Notes: generated by a model not told the origin, from the sequence alone. A stretch of DNA of 64,000 bases from Arenibacter palladensis (GCF_900129275.1 NZ_FQUX01000009.1:1-64000); one strand, 5' to 3'. Numbered from the stretch's first letter, positions 7,223 to 16,274 are shown. A program made the numbers and translations.

Positions 7223-9679
7223 TTATATGTGATCTACATTGTAGATTACCCTAACACCTCTGTAATAGGAAATAGCATTAAAGGATTTTTCAATTCTTTT
7301 AATGCTATTTTTTGTTTTTACCAAGGAGTAATTTTCCCCGATCTTGACAATAACATTCTTAATGTATTGATTTCGGATTCTTGCCACAGGCGGGTATTCC
7401 GGTCCCAATACGTTTCCGCCAAAACTATTTCTCAACGATTTGGCAAACCATTCAGCAGCATCATTAAGTTTATTGTAATCCTTGTGCTTAAAGGTAATCT
7501 TAATAATTCTGTTTATTGGAGGGTACTTATACTGTTCCCTTTCATAAATCTGTTCCTGAAACATTCCTAAATAATCATTGGTAGTTACCTGCTGTAATAT
7601 CCTATGATTGGGATTGTAACTCTGAATAATCACCTTACCCCTTTTCTTGGTCCTCCCTGCCCTACCGGCTACTTGGGTAAGCAACTGAAAACTCCTTTCA
7701 TGGGCCCTAAAATCGGGGAAATTCAGCAATGAATCCGCGTTCATGATTCCTACCAGGTTTACATTCCTAAAATCCAACCCTTTGGTAAGCATTTGGGTTC
7801 CTACAAGAATGTCTATTTCCTGTTGCTCAAAAGAGGTGATAATCTTTTCATAACCATGTTTCCCTCTAGTGGTATCCAAATCCATCCTGCCAACATTGGC
7901 CTTTGGAAACAATGTATTAAGTTCCTGTTCTACCTGCTCCGTCCCAAAACCTTTGGTATCCAAGGTAGCGCTCCCACAAGCCTGGCACGTTTCCTGAAGG
8001 GCTATATGATAACTGCAATAGTGACATCGCAATTGTTTTCTGTGCTGATGATAGGTTAAACTTACGTCGCAATTTGGACATTGGGGGGCATGCCCGCAGG
8101 TAGTACATTCCATTATGGGCGCAAACCCACGTCTATTTTGAAAGAGAATAACCTGCTCCCCATTATCCAAGGTTTCGGTAATTTCCTCCAATAGTCGCTC
8201 TGAAAAATGTCCTTTCATCCTCTTTTTTCTGGACTGCTCCTTTATATCTACCAATTCCATGTCCGGCATAAGTACATTTCCATATCTTCTTTCTATATGG
8301 GCATAGCCGTACTTGCCAACCTTTACATTATAAAAGCTTTCCACGCTTGGCGTGGCGGAACCCAAAAGGATATCACTGCCGTGCAAATTACCCAGAACTA
8401 TGGCAGCGTCCCTTGCATGATATCTTGGGGCCGGGTCATATTGTTTAAAGGAGCTTTCATGCTCCTCATCCACAATAACCAATCCCAAATCATTAAAAGG
8501 CAAAAACAACGCAGACCTAGCCCCTATGACTATCTGGGCAACCGGCTTATTTTCCAAGACATTGTTCCAGACCTCTACCCTTTCCTGCACATTGTACTTG
8601 GAATGGTATACGGCCACTTTTTCTCCAAAATAAGCCTGCAATCTAGAAATTAACTGGGTAGTAAGGGCAATTTCAGGAAGCAAATAAAGCGCTTGTTTTC
8701 CTTGGTTTGCATATTCTTCGATCAGCTTAACATAGACTTCTGTTTTTCCGGAAGAGGTAACCCCATGCAAAAGTACTACCTTGTTATCCTTAAAAGAGCT
8801 TTTTATATCCTTGAGAGCCTCCTTCTGAAAGTCGTTTAAAGATTTTAAGGTTTCCGTTTCATCACCTCCTTCGTACACCACCCTATCTGTCTGAACAAAT
8901 TGTTCCTCCAAAATACCCTTATCTATCAAGGTCTTTATGATTGCACTGGAACTATTACTGGCATTTTCCAGATCGCTCACTTTAACGGGCTTTTTAGTTA
9001 CCGCTTGTAATTGAAACAAGGTCAATACCACTTGGCTCTGTTTAGGAGCTCTGGTCATGCCATTCAACAAGGCCTCCAAATTCTCTTCCGACCTATGGCT
9101 TTTTCCCAGTTGAACATATCTCACCAATTTGGGCTTGTATTGCTCATACATCTCTTCCTTAAGAAAGATGATATTCTTTTTGAGCAACCTATTTAAAACG
9201 GGAATGATATTCTTTTTGTCCAGGATATCACTTATTTCCTGAACCCTTAATATTGATTGATGCTGCAAGGCCTCAAAAACCATAAATTCATCATCGAGCA
9301 AATCGCTTTCCTCAATAGTTGCCCTTTCGTTCCTCAGTATTAAAGTTTCACTTTCCAATAACAAAGCACTGGGTACGGCCGCCCGAAAAACTTCCCCGAT
9401 AGAACACATGTAATATTGGGCCAACCAATGCCAAAACTTAAGTTGCACCTTGGTCACAACCGGATGATCTTCCAAAATTTGATCGATCTGCTTTGCTTCG
9501 TAGACTATAGGAGGGGTGTTGTGGATTTCGAACACCAAGGCCGTATATATTTTCGACTTTCCGAAGGGAACGGCAACCCTCATTCCAGGTTTTAATAATT
9601 TCGCCTCTTCCTCGGTAACCTTATAGGTAAAGAGCTTTTCTATAGGAATGGGTAAAATAACATTGATAAAATCCTGCAT
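7223..9679 (-). CDS. priA: Primosomal protein N', replication restart helicase PriA
   Basis: 3'-to-5' superfamily 2 DNA helicase that reloads the replisome at stalled forks. The N-terminal 3'-end-binding domain is followed by Walker A in LLHGVTSSGKTEVY, a DEEH Walker B box (VIVDEEHESSFKQYDP) and a zinc module with paired cysteines (CTTCGHAPQCPNC, then CHYC, then CQACG). Helicase motifs V and VI lie in GTQMLTKGLDF and QVAGRAGR. At 818 residues it is full length. Last gene of the nadC-yihY-DUF2147 run, 13 bases after DUF2147, and nearly abutting the convergent regulator gene. Confidence 0.96.
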   Translation of the reverse strand: MQDFINVILPIPIEKLFTYKVTEEEAKLLKPGMRVAVPFGKSKIYTALVFEIHNTPPIVYEAKQIDQILEDHPVVTKVQLKFWHWLAQYYMCSIGEVFRAAVPSALLLESETLILRNERATIEESDLLDDEFMVFEALQHQSILRVQEISDILDKKNIIPVLNRLLKKNIIFLKEEMYEQYKPKLVRYVQLGKSHRSEENLEALLNGMTRAPKQSQVVLTLFQLQAVTKKPVKVSDLENASNSSSAIIKTLIDKGILEEQFVQTDRVVYEGGDETETLKSLNDFQKEALKDIKSSFKDNKVVLLHGVTSSGKTEVYVKLIEEYANQGKQALYLLPEIALTTQLISRLQAYFGEKVAVYHSKYNVQERVEVWNNVLENKPVAQIVIGARSALFLPFNDLGLVIVDEEHESSFKQYDPAPRYHARDAAIVLGNLHGSDILLGSATPSVESFYNVKVGKYGYAHIERRYGNVLMPDMELVDIKEQSRKKRMKGHFSERLLEEITETLDNGEQVILFQNRRGFAPIMECTTCGHAPQCPNCDVSLTYHQHRKQLRCHYCSYHIALQETCQACGSATLDTKGFGTEQVEQELNTLFPKANVGRMDLDTTRGKHGYEKIITSFEQQEIDILVGTQMLTKGLDFRNVNLVGIMNADSLLNFPDFRAHERSFQLLTQVAGRAGRTKKRGKVIIQSYNPNHRILQQVTTNDYLGMFQEQIYEREQYKYPPINRIIKITFKHKDYNKLNDAAEWFAKSLRNSFGGNVLGPEYPPVARIRNQYIKNVIVKIGENYSLVKTKNSIKRIEKSFNAISYYRGVRVIYNVDHI

Positions 9680-9692
9680 ATTCCCTAAAATT

Positions 9693-10142
9693 CTATCCTT
9701 CCACCCTTATCCATGTCTGGGTACGGTAGATGAAAGCCAAATATCCCCTGACCTTTAGTTCGTCCGGATTATCGGGATTTAGCCACAATTTACACCTAAA
9801 GGTCATTGCCTGTTCCGGATCGAACAGGGTTTTGCCCTTCCATTCCCCATTGCCAATGTGTTCCACCTCTTCAATTATTTTCATCCCAACTATTGGTTGG
9901 TTCTTTTTGTCACCGTCACATTTTTCGCATAGAGCATCTTCCCTTCCTTCCTCCAAAATCTCCACGACATGGCCGTACATAAGTCCGTCTTCCTCATAAA
10001 TACTGATAATAGCTTTGGGATTACCTGTCCTGTCATCTATGGTCTTCCATTTTCCAAAGATACTTTGTGCCGAAGCTGACAAAGAAAAAAGCATAAAAAC
10101 ACCCCACATTGCCCATTTATTCCTTCCCATCATGTTTTTCAT
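9693..10142 (-). CDS. DUF2147 family secreted protein
   Basis: Small exported protein of the DUF2147 family, lipocalin-like in known examples and of unknown role. A signal peptide ends near SLSASAQ. The mature part begins IFGKWKTIDDRTGNPKAIISIY, includes a CEKC pair and ends in AFIYRTQTWIRVE, all typical of the family. The first ATG lies 26 bases inside the end of the upstream yihY gene; two further ATGs follow within 12 bases, so the exact start is uncertain. The overlap implies co-transcription with yihY. Confidence 0.85.
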   Translation of the reverse strand: MKNMMGRNKWAMWGVFMLFSLSASAQSIFGKWKTIDDRTGNPKAIISIYEEDGLMYGHVVEILEEGREDALCEKCDGDKKNQPIVGMKIIEEVEHIGNGEWKGKTLFDPEQAMTFRCKLWLNPDNPDELKVRGYLAFIYRTQTWIRVEG

Positions 10143-11103
10143 ATTGTTTTCTTAAAGAGTTTAATGAGGCGTTTAGTTCAAACCCCAGTAGCAAGATATT
10201 GGAATTTAACCAAATAAATACCAATAATATCAATAAACCTCCCAATGCTCCGTATAATTCGTTATATCGGGCAAATTTTTCCACATATACCCCGAACAAA
10301 TAGGAAGTAAGGATAAAGAGCAAGGTAGTCATAAGGGCCCCAGCTGAAAAAAATCTGGCCTGCCTTCCCTCCTTGGTTCCAAAATAGTATAAAATAGCCG
10401 TTATGAAATAGGCCAACAAACCTAGAAACAAAAACTTACCCCATTGCACCAAAATAAACTCACTTTTGTCCACCTCCAATTCCATTCCCCTATGTGTTAT
10501 ATCGTGTAAGCCTATCAGCACATAAGCCTCAAAATAAACAAATATGACCGCCCCCAATAGTAGAAGTACAGACAGCATCAACCCCACCATCAAGGCATAG
10601 ACATATTGCTTAAATATACTGCGATTGAGATTTACATGGTAGGAGTTTTCAAATCCTACAAAAATTGCATTCACCCCATTGGCCATCAAAAAAATCGAGG
10701 TTATAAATGCGATAGCGGAAGACAGGACATCCCCCCTTTCCTGTGCACTGATCTGCAAATATATTTCACTAAAATAATCACCCGTTGCCCTTGGTAAAAA
10801 GGATTCCAAAAAAATCAGGAATTCCGTGTCAAAATTCGAATTTCCCACAGAAACATAGGGGATTATAAACGGAATAAGGGTGACCAAAAAAATCAATAAC
10901 GGAAATAAGGCCAAAAACAAACTAAAGGAAATGGAGCTTGCACGCGTAGATAAGGCCCCCTTTACGATTCCCAGTGCATACATCTCCATAAGGTCATAAA
11001 TAGAAAGCCCTTCAAAGCCTGGCAGCTTAAGGCTTTTCATTAGCCCCACGATCCAATTAACTATGGGAATCTTCTCCAGTTTACTTTCAATTTCCTGGGA
11101 CAT
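10117..11103 (-). CDS. YihY/BrkB family inner membrane protein
   Basis: Integral membrane protein with about six hydrophobic segments between residues 60 and 310, of the YihY/virulence factor BrkB family. Family markers include SFSLFLALFPLLIFLVTLIPF and GALGGLLILLVFIWLNSNILLLGFELNA near the C-terminus. Despite the old name (ribonuclease BN) it is not a nuclease, and its transport role is unproven. At 328 residues it is the usual size. Its start codon directly abuts the nadC stop, so the two are probably translated together. Confidence 0.88.
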   Translation of the reverse strand: MSQEIESKLEKIPIVNWIVGLMKSLKLPGFEGLSIYDLMEMYALGIVKGALSTRASSISFSLFLALFPLLIFLVTLIPFIIPYVSVGNSNFDTEFLIFLESFLPRATGDYFSEIYLQISAQERGDVLSSAIAFITSIFLMANGVNAIFVGFENSYHVNLNRSIFKQYVYALMVGLMLSVLLLLGAVIFVYFEAYVLIGLHDITHRGMELEVDKSEFILVQWGKFLFLGLLAYFITAILYYFGTKEGRQARFFSAGALMTTLLFILTSYLFGVYVEKFARYNELYGALGGLLILLVFIWLNSNILLLGFELNASLNSLRKQYEKHDGKE

Positions 11104-11961
11104 TTAAACTGCTTTAAGACTGAGGTCCATATTGTAAATGGAATGGGTTAATGCACCAGAAGATATAAAATCAACTCCGCATTCCGCATATTTCCGTATG
11201 GTTTCCTCATTAATTCCGCCTGAAGATTCTGTTAGACATTTATCCCCGATCATTTTTACCGCTTTTTGGGTATCGGCAAAACTGAAGTTATCCAGCAAAA
11301 TTCTATATATTCCGTTAGACTTCAATATAATCTCTACTTCTTCCAGGTTTCTAGCCTCTACTATAATTTTTAAATCCAATTTTTTGTCGGCCAGATATTC
11401 TTGCGTCTTCCGAATTGCCTTAGTGATACCACCAGCAAAATCGATATGGTTATCCTTTAACATAACCATATCATATAGGGCAAATCTATGATTTTCACCT
11501 CCACCTATCTTTACCGCCCATTTTTCCAACGCCCTTATTCCCGGGGTTGTCTTTCTGGTATCCAATATCTTGGTGTTGGTACCTTCCAAAAGTTGCACAA
11601 AATAATTGGTCTTAGTGGCAATAGCACTCATTCTTTGCATAGCATTGAGTACCAACCTCTCCGCTTTTAAAATACTTTGGGAACTTCCTGAAACATAAAA
11701 CGCTATATCCCCAAATTTTACGGATGCACCATCCTTAATCAGGACTTCCACGTCTAAGTCACTATCTACATATTCGAAGACCTTTTTGGCAAAATCCACT
11801 CCGGCAATAATGCCCTTGTCCTTGACCAAAAGCATAGCTTTTCCGTTTGCATAGGCTGGAATACAGGCCAGCGAACTATGATCCCCATCACCCACATCCT
11901 CTCGTATCGCGTTCTTTATAATTATATCGAGTTCTTTCCTAAATTGTTCTTCTGATATCAT
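11104..11961 (-). CDS. nadC: Nicotinate-nucleotide pyrophosphorylase, carboxylating
   Basis: Converts quinolinate and PRPP to nicotinate mononucleotide, CO2 and diphosphate in de novo NAD synthesis. Family signatures are RLVLNAMQRMSAIATKT (about residues 102-118), ILDTRKTTPGIRALEKWAV and GGGENHRFALYDMVMLKDNH, which contain the phosphoribosyl- and quinolinate-binding Arg, Lys and His residues. The C-terminus has SGGINEETIRKYAECGVDFIS. At 285 residues it is full length. It heads the nadC-yihY-DUF2147-priA run; nadA and nadB are not in the window. Confidence 0.95.
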   Translation of the reverse strand: MISEEQFRKELDIIIKNAIREDVGDGDHSSLACIPAYANGKAMLLVKDKGIIAGVDFAKKVFEYVDSDLDVEVLIKDGASVKFGDIAFYVSGSSQSILKAERLVLNAMQRMSAIATKTNYFVQLLEGTNTKILDTRKTTPGIRALEKWAVKIGGGENHRFALYDMVMLKDNHIDFAGGITKAIRKTQEYLADKKLDLKIIVEARNLEEVEIILKSNGIYRILLDNFSFADTQKAVKMIGDKCLTESSGGINEETIRKYAECGVDFISSGALTHSIYNMDLSLKAV

Positions 11962-11973
11962 GCACTATTTTTT

Positions 11974-12153
11974 CTATGCTAATTTACTAAAATGTTTCTC
12001 CAATTCCACCCCCATTGATATTTCCTTAAATACATAAGTGTTCCAAATAAAACAATCCTTCAAGGTAACTACGAACCAATTATTATATTTAAACCCGGTA
12101 ATTCCTTTCACGGATATTTCCTTTAAGACATAAGCTTCTTTTTGGAGATTCAA
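11974..12153 (-). CDS. Possible 59-residue protein upstream of nadC
   Basis: An open frame upstream of nadC encodes about 59 residues and runs to a TAG at 11974-11976. Its composition looks protein-like: AYVLKEISVKGITGFKYNNW early on, then WFVVTLKDCFIWNTYVFKE, ending HFSKLA. The stretches AYVLKEISV and TYVFKEISM look like an internal repeat. There is no ATG upstream; the only starts are TTG at 12153 or an internal GTG, and upstream the frame is closed by TAA. It may be a real small gene with a TTG start or a gene remnant. Not recognised, and it overlaps the rlmH promoter. Confidence 0.3.
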   Translation of the reverse strand: MNLQKEAYVLKEISVKGITGFKYNNWFVVTLKDCFIWNTYVFKEISMGVELEKHFSKLA

Positions 12154-12171
12154 ATAAGCATATTACATTTG
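12142..12171 (+). promoter_or_regulatory. Promoter of rlmH
   Basis: TTG, exactly 19 bases, then TACATTTG. This is the full Bacteroidetes promoter architecture. The last base of the -7 element is only four bases before the rlmH ATG, so the transcript would be leaderless or nearly so. Confidence 0.65.
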
Positions 12172-12175
12172 CCCT

Positions 12176-12649
12176 ATGACCATAAAACTATTAGTACTGG
12201 GAAAAACAGATAGCACTCAATTAACCCAATTAATTGAGGAATATCAGAATAGGCTGAAACACTATATCAAGTTCGAATTGGAAATAATACCGGACATAAA
12301 AAATACCAAAAATCTATCCGAAAAACAACAAAAGGAAAAAGAGGGTGAGGCCATTCTAAACAAACTAAACCCCACGGATTTACTTATACTGTTGGATGAA
12401 AACGGGAAACAGAAAACTTCTGTGGAATTCTCGGAATACCTACAAAAAAAACTGAACTCCGGCTTAAAGCAACTCGTGTTCGTCATTGGTGGCCCTTACG
12501 GATTTAGCGATGCTGTTTATCAAAAAAGCCAGGGCAAAATCAGTTTATCAAAAATGACCTTTTCGCATCAAATGGTCCGACTGTTTATGGTGGAGCAACT
12601 ATATAGGGCTTTTACCATTCTAAGGAATGAACCTTACCATCATCAATAG
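12176..12649 (+). CDS. rlmH: 23S rRNA (pseudouridine1915-N3)-methyltransferase
   Basis: SPOUT-class methyltransferase that modifies pseudouridine 1915 in helix 69 of 23S rRNA on the assembled ribosome. The SAM-binding knot is seen in VIGGPYGFSDAVYQ. The hallmark C-terminus SLSKMTFSHQMVRLFMVEQLYRAF ends with EPYHHQ. At 157 residues it has the typical length. The start was chosen at MTIKLLVLGKT, which matches the family N-terminus. It is transcribed alone from a strong promoter and ends near a bidirectional terminator shared with serA. Confidence 0.96.
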   Translation: MTIKLLVLGKTDSTQLTQLIEEYQNRLKHYIKFELEIIPDIKNTKNLSEKQQKEKEGEAILNKLNPTDLLILLDENGKQKTSVEFSEYLQKKLNSGLKQLVFVIGGPYGFSDAVYQKSQGKISLSKMTFSHQMVRLFMVEQLYRAFTILRNEPYHHQ

Positions 12650-12746
12650 GATAAAATGATTGAAAAAGTAGGTACCAACCCAGTGCAGAACCTAATCAGT
12701 TTAGCACAATATGTTCGGTTCCAAAAAAAAAATCGGTAAAAGACAT

Positions 12747-12785
12747 AAAAAAAACTGCCAAAAAATAAATTCAAGGCAGTTTTAA
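12747..12785. terminator. Bidirectional terminator between rlmH and serA
   Basis: AAAACTGCC and GGCAGTTTT flank an AT-rich loop. The minus-strand reading ends in eight T, making a good serA terminator; the plus-strand T tract is shorter. It is the only hairpin between the convergent genes. Confidence 0.75.
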
Positions 12786-12806
12786 GTTATGATTACCGGT
12801 TGTATC

Positions 12807-14699
12807 CTAATACAGAACCCTAAATTTAATAGTATTGTCTATTTTTTTAAGGGCCTTTAACACATCCTTGTTATACTCTTTGTCCAAATCGGAGATTACA
12901 TATCCCACCTCGTTATCGGTAGAAAGATATTGTCCTGAAATGTTCATATCATAACGGGCCAAAACTTCATTGATCTTCGCCATGACCCCAGGAACATTCT
13001 TGTGAATATGCAAAAATCTATGTGCATTATTCTGTTTGGGCAGTCTAATATTTGGAAAGTTTACAGCATCTACAGTATTTCCAGAATTAATATAGTCCAT
13101 TATTTTATTGGGAACGAAATCTGCAATATCACGTTGTGCTTCTTCCGTACTACCTCCAATATGTGGAGTTAGAATAACGTTCTCCAAACCTTTAAGCTCT
13201 GTTAAGAATTCACCGTTACTTCTAGGCTCCTCAGGAAAAACATCTATGGCCGCTCCTGCTATCTTTCCACTTTTCAGGGCATTGGCCAAAGCTTCAATGT
13301 CCACCACAAAACCTCTGGAGAGATTTACAAAGAGGGCACCATCCTTCATTTGGTTGATTTCCCTTTCCCCAATAAAATTCTTATTGGCCTTATTATCGTC
13401 TATGTGCAAGGTTACAACATCGGAAACATTTAACAAATCCTCCAACGTACTACACTTGGTGGCATTACCCAAAGCCAACTGATCACCCACATCGTAATAG
13501 TAGACACGCATTCCCAATGCCTCTGCCAATACGGACAATTGCTTTCCGATATTGCCATATCCTACAATACCTAGATTTTTACCACGCACCTCTTTTGAAT
13601 TGGCGGCAGTCTTATTCCATTGACCGGCATGGATTTCTGTACTGCGGGGAAAAATACTCCTCATTAACATGATAATCTCACCAATAGCCAGTTCCACAAC
13701 AGACCTTGTATTGCTATATGGTGCATTGAATACCACTACCCCCTTCTTCTTGCAGGCCTCCAGGTCTATTTGGGTAGTACCTATACAAAAAGCGCCAACC
13801 ACCATTAATTTGTCCGCCGCAGCCAACACATTTTTGGTGACCTGCGTCTTGGAACGTATTCCTAGAACGTGCACTCCCTTTATTTTTTCGATTAGCTCCT
13901 CTTCCGTTAAACTATGTTTTAACAGCTCCACGGAAAACCCTTCCTCAGAAAGGGTGTCAAAAGCATTTTGATGGACATTTTCCAACAATAAAATCTTAAT
14001 TCTATTCTTTGGGTAGGATATCTTTCTTGGCAACTTATTCACAAATAAAAATTCATCTAAATTAGGTGTAATATAGTCTGCGTTTCTCGCAGCCTTTTCT
14101 CTATGCACATTCTCGGTATAGGCGAAAAATTTATCCGCAATACCAGCTTCGCGCATTACATAGTCACTATAACCGTCTCCAATTACCTGTACTTCCCCTT
14201 GTAAGTCCAAGTTTTTTAAACAGGCAATTTTTCCATTGTGCGAGGCTAAGACGTTATCCTCGTCAAATCCAATTATTTTTCCATTTTCGTCAAATCGAAA
14301 TGTATTGGCATACACCCTGTCTGCAGGAATATTGTATTCGGCAACTATGGGGTCTATAAACTCTTTAAAGCCGCAGGAAATTACATAAATATCATCGGCA
14401 TAATTATGAAAAAAATCCTTGTTGGATTCTATCGACTTGGAAATCTTTTGACGAAGTAATTGTACCAAATTGTCCAAATCGTCCTTGTGGGCATTTAATA
14501 AATTGATTCTTTTTTCCAGGGACTGGGTAAAAGAAATATCCCCGTCAATACCCAAATTGGTTATTTTTTGGATTTCCCGAATAATATCGTCCTTATCCGA
14601 TCTTCCATCGAGGGTAATTTCCGCTAAAACATCCAGTGCCTCTACCCTAGTTAGGGTACTATCAAAGTCAAACACATATTTTCTGCCTGCAGCAACCAT
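12807..14699 (-). CDS. serA: HAD phosphatase / D-3-phosphoglycerate dehydrogenase fusion
   Basis: A fusion that would cover the first and last steps of serine synthesis. Residues 1 to about 215 form a HAD-IB phosphoserine-phosphatase-like domain: motif I DFDST (D11, D13) and motif III/IV GDGYSDYVM. Residues about 230-540 form D-3-phosphoglycerate dehydrogenase: the NAD-binding GIVGYGNIGKQ, catalytic Arg in NLSRGFVVD, Glu in FPEEP and His in TPHIGGST. A C-terminal ACT domain (VPGVMAKINEVL onward) suggests serine feedback. At 630 residues it is much longer than stand-alone SerA. Phosphatase activity is inferred from motifs only. No serC or separate serB is in the window. Confidence 0.92.
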   Translation of the reverse strand: MVAAGRKYVFDFDSTLTRVEALDVLAEITLDGRSDKDDIIREIQKITNLGIDGDISFTQSLEKRINLLNAHKDDLDNLVQLLRQKISKSIESNKDFFHNYADDIYVISCGFKEFIDPIVAEYNIPADRVYANTFRFDENGKIIGFDEDNVLASHNGKIACLKNLDLQGEVQVIGDGYSDYVMREAGIADKFFAYTENVHREKAARNADYITPNLDEFLFVNKLPRKISYPKNRIKILLLENVHQNAFDTLSEEGFSVELLKHSLTEEELIEKIKGVHVLGIRSKTQVTKNVLAAADKLMVVGAFCIGTTQIDLEACKKKGVVVFNAPYSNTRSVVELAIGEIIMLMRSIFPRSTEIHAGQWNKTAANSKEVRGKNLGIVGYGNIGKQLSVLAEALGMRVYYYDVGDQLALGNATKCSTLEDLLNVSDVVTLHIDDNKANKNFIGEREINQMKDGALFVNLSRGFVVDIEALANALKSGKIAGAAIDVFPEEPRSNGEFLTELKGLENVILTPHIGGSTEEAQRDIADFVPNKIMDYINSGNTVDAVNFPNIRLPKQNNAHRFLHIHKNVPGVMAKINEVLARYDMNISGQYLSTDNEVGYVISDLDKEYNKDVLKALKKIDNTIKFRVLY

Positions 14700-14719
14700 T
14701 GAATCTGAATTTTAAGGGG

Positions 14720-14727
14720 CAAAAGTA
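14720..14727 (-). promoter_or_regulatory. Candidate -7 element of the serA promoter
   Basis: TACTTTTG on the minus strand fits TAnnTTTG and lies 20 bases before the serA ATG. No TTG sits at the usual 19-20 base distance, so this is supported by the -7 element and position only. Confidence 0.45.
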
Positions 14728-14963
14728 TGAATTAATTTTATCCAACTCCCTATTATGAAGAAGAAAAGTATTCAATACATGATTTTCTTCGGAATATATA
14801 AGAAAATGATTTTTTCACCCCTACAAAATTATGAAATTGATAAAATTTTCCTTCAAGCTAGTCTCTAGGCCAATCTATAATACGTCGATTATCCCCACCA
14901 AAATAATGTTGATCTGGAATTGACAAGATCTACCTATACACTTACACTGGCAAAAAATCACCT

Positions 14964-15665
14964 TCAGCGGACCCCAAGATAAATTAATCCCGTTAGGATG
15001 GCCAGTCCAAAACTTAGCAAGGTACCTATCAATATATACTCGGTGAGCTTCCTTGAGTTACTTTCCTTAAGATCGTTGAACCTAAAAACAGATTTGGCGG
15101 TAATCAACAAACCAATTGCCTCCCATCTACCTAAAATTATAAAGATTAGCACAAACAAGCGCTCTATAATACCAATATACTTACCCGCGTTCGGAAGGGA
15201 TTTATGGTCCAATTCTATTCTGTCCGACATACCTTCCAATAATTTGGCCATAATAATGGAGGATGGATAACTTGCAAACACCACTGCAGTAACCAACGGC
15301 CAATTTATTTCCCGTACAAGACCTACGGTGTGCCCTATTAAATTAGAATTAAACGCACAGCAATACAAAACAACCAAATGTAATGCCTGGTCTATAAAAA
15401 ATGGAATGGACTTATTTTTAAAATAGGGGCCGGCATATATCTTTGACAAATCGATCATATAATGCGAAAGAGCAATAATGACTGCCCACCACCACAATTC
15501 TATATCCCAAAGCAGTAGCATGGTAAGTCCAAAATGGATCAAAATATGTAGGTATAGATATTTGGACGTTATCTTATTGGCCTCTTTATGCACCACCCAT
15601 TTAGTAGGTTGAAATAGAAAATCCCCCAAAAGGTGGGCCAATAAGAGCTTGGTAAACAACATCAT
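14964..15665 (-). CDS. DUF3307 family membrane protein
   Basis: Polytopic inner-membrane protein of the DUF3307 family with six or seven hydrophobic segments. The N-terminus MMLFTKLLLAHLLGDFLFQP carries the conserved H-x-x-G-D-F motif, and WALSHYMIDLSK-like sequence (here IALSHYMIDLSKIY) follows; these histidines and aspartates are conserved in the family. Function unknown. Its first four bases overlap the end of satD, so the two are translationally coupled. I recall the satD-DUF3307 pairing in other genomes, which suggests the membrane protein works with or is controlled by SatD. Confidence 0.8.
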   Translation of the reverse strand: MMLFTKLLLAHLLGDFLFQPTKWVVHKEANKITSKYLYLHILIHFGLTMLLLWDIELWWWAVIIALSHYMIDLSKIYAGPYFKNKSIPFFIDQALHLVVLYCCAFNSNLIGHTVGLVREINWPLVTAVVFASYPSSIIMAKLLEGMSDRIELDHKSLPNAGKYIGIIERLFVLIFIILGRWEAIGLLITAKSVFRFNDLKESNSRKLTEYILIGTLLSFGLAILTGLIYLGVR

Positions 15666-16273
15666 ACCTTTATATCCTTTAGATTTTCACGGTAATACGC
15701 CAGTAAATCCAATACCAAATCCATCCGGGCCCGCTTTAATCGCTGGCTTACCGCTGATTGCCTTATCTTCAGTTGGTCCGCAACTTCCTGTTGGGAAGCA
15801 TTTGGTTTTGTTAGGGTTAAACTCACCATTTGTGCCGAAACAACAGACCAATCGTCCATAAAATTCAATGCAAGTTTCAACATAAGGTTCAAAGTTTTAT
15901 CCCTATCGTCATACCCAGTGACTATCGCCAAATTAAGTTTCTGCTCCTTTAAGGTTTCAAAAACTCTCCCTGAGCGTTGGTAAGCCTTCCCGTTGGACTG
16001 ACTCACACTACTGCCCACAAACGTTTCGGACCCCAATCCTATTCCAATTCTTACATCCAAATTCTTGATGGACTTAATAAGGGCCTTGATCTGAATGGCC
16101 ATTGACAAGGCCCTTTCAGGGGTTGTTCTTATTTGAAATTCATCTCCCCTATAAATCTCCCAATCATTGGGCGTTTTTCCCTGACTAGCAAGATATGGCT
16201 TTAGAATATCCATCCATTCCGAGGCCGCATAGCGGTCGGAATTAATAATATCCCCTGTAATTATAGCTACCAT
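15662..16273 (-). CDS. SatD family protein with C-terminal helix-turn-helix
   Basis: SatD-type protein of about 203 residues. The N-terminal part begins VAIITGDIINSDRY and includes EIYRGDEFQIRT and RIGIGLGSE, reminiscent of a nucleotidyl-cyclase-like fold but without shown activity. The C-terminal 45 residues (SQQEVADQLKIRQSAVSQRLKRAR) look like a helix-turn-helix, so it probably binds DNA. Three repeats spaced 28 bases lie directly upstream and are the obvious candidate operator. The name comes from the streptococcal sat locus; its role here is unknown. It is coupled to DUF3307. Confidence 0.78.
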   Translation of the reverse strand: MVAIITGDIINSDRYAASEWMDILKPYLASQGKTPNDWEIYRGDEFQIRTTPERALSMAIQIKALIKSIKNLDVRIGIGLGSETFVGSSVSQSNGKAYQRSGRVFETLKEQKLNLAIVTGYDDRDKTLNLMLKLALNFMDDWSVVSAQMVSLTLTKPNASQQEVADQLKIRQSAVSQRLKRARMDLVLDLLAYYRENLKDIKV

Positions 16274-16274
16274 A

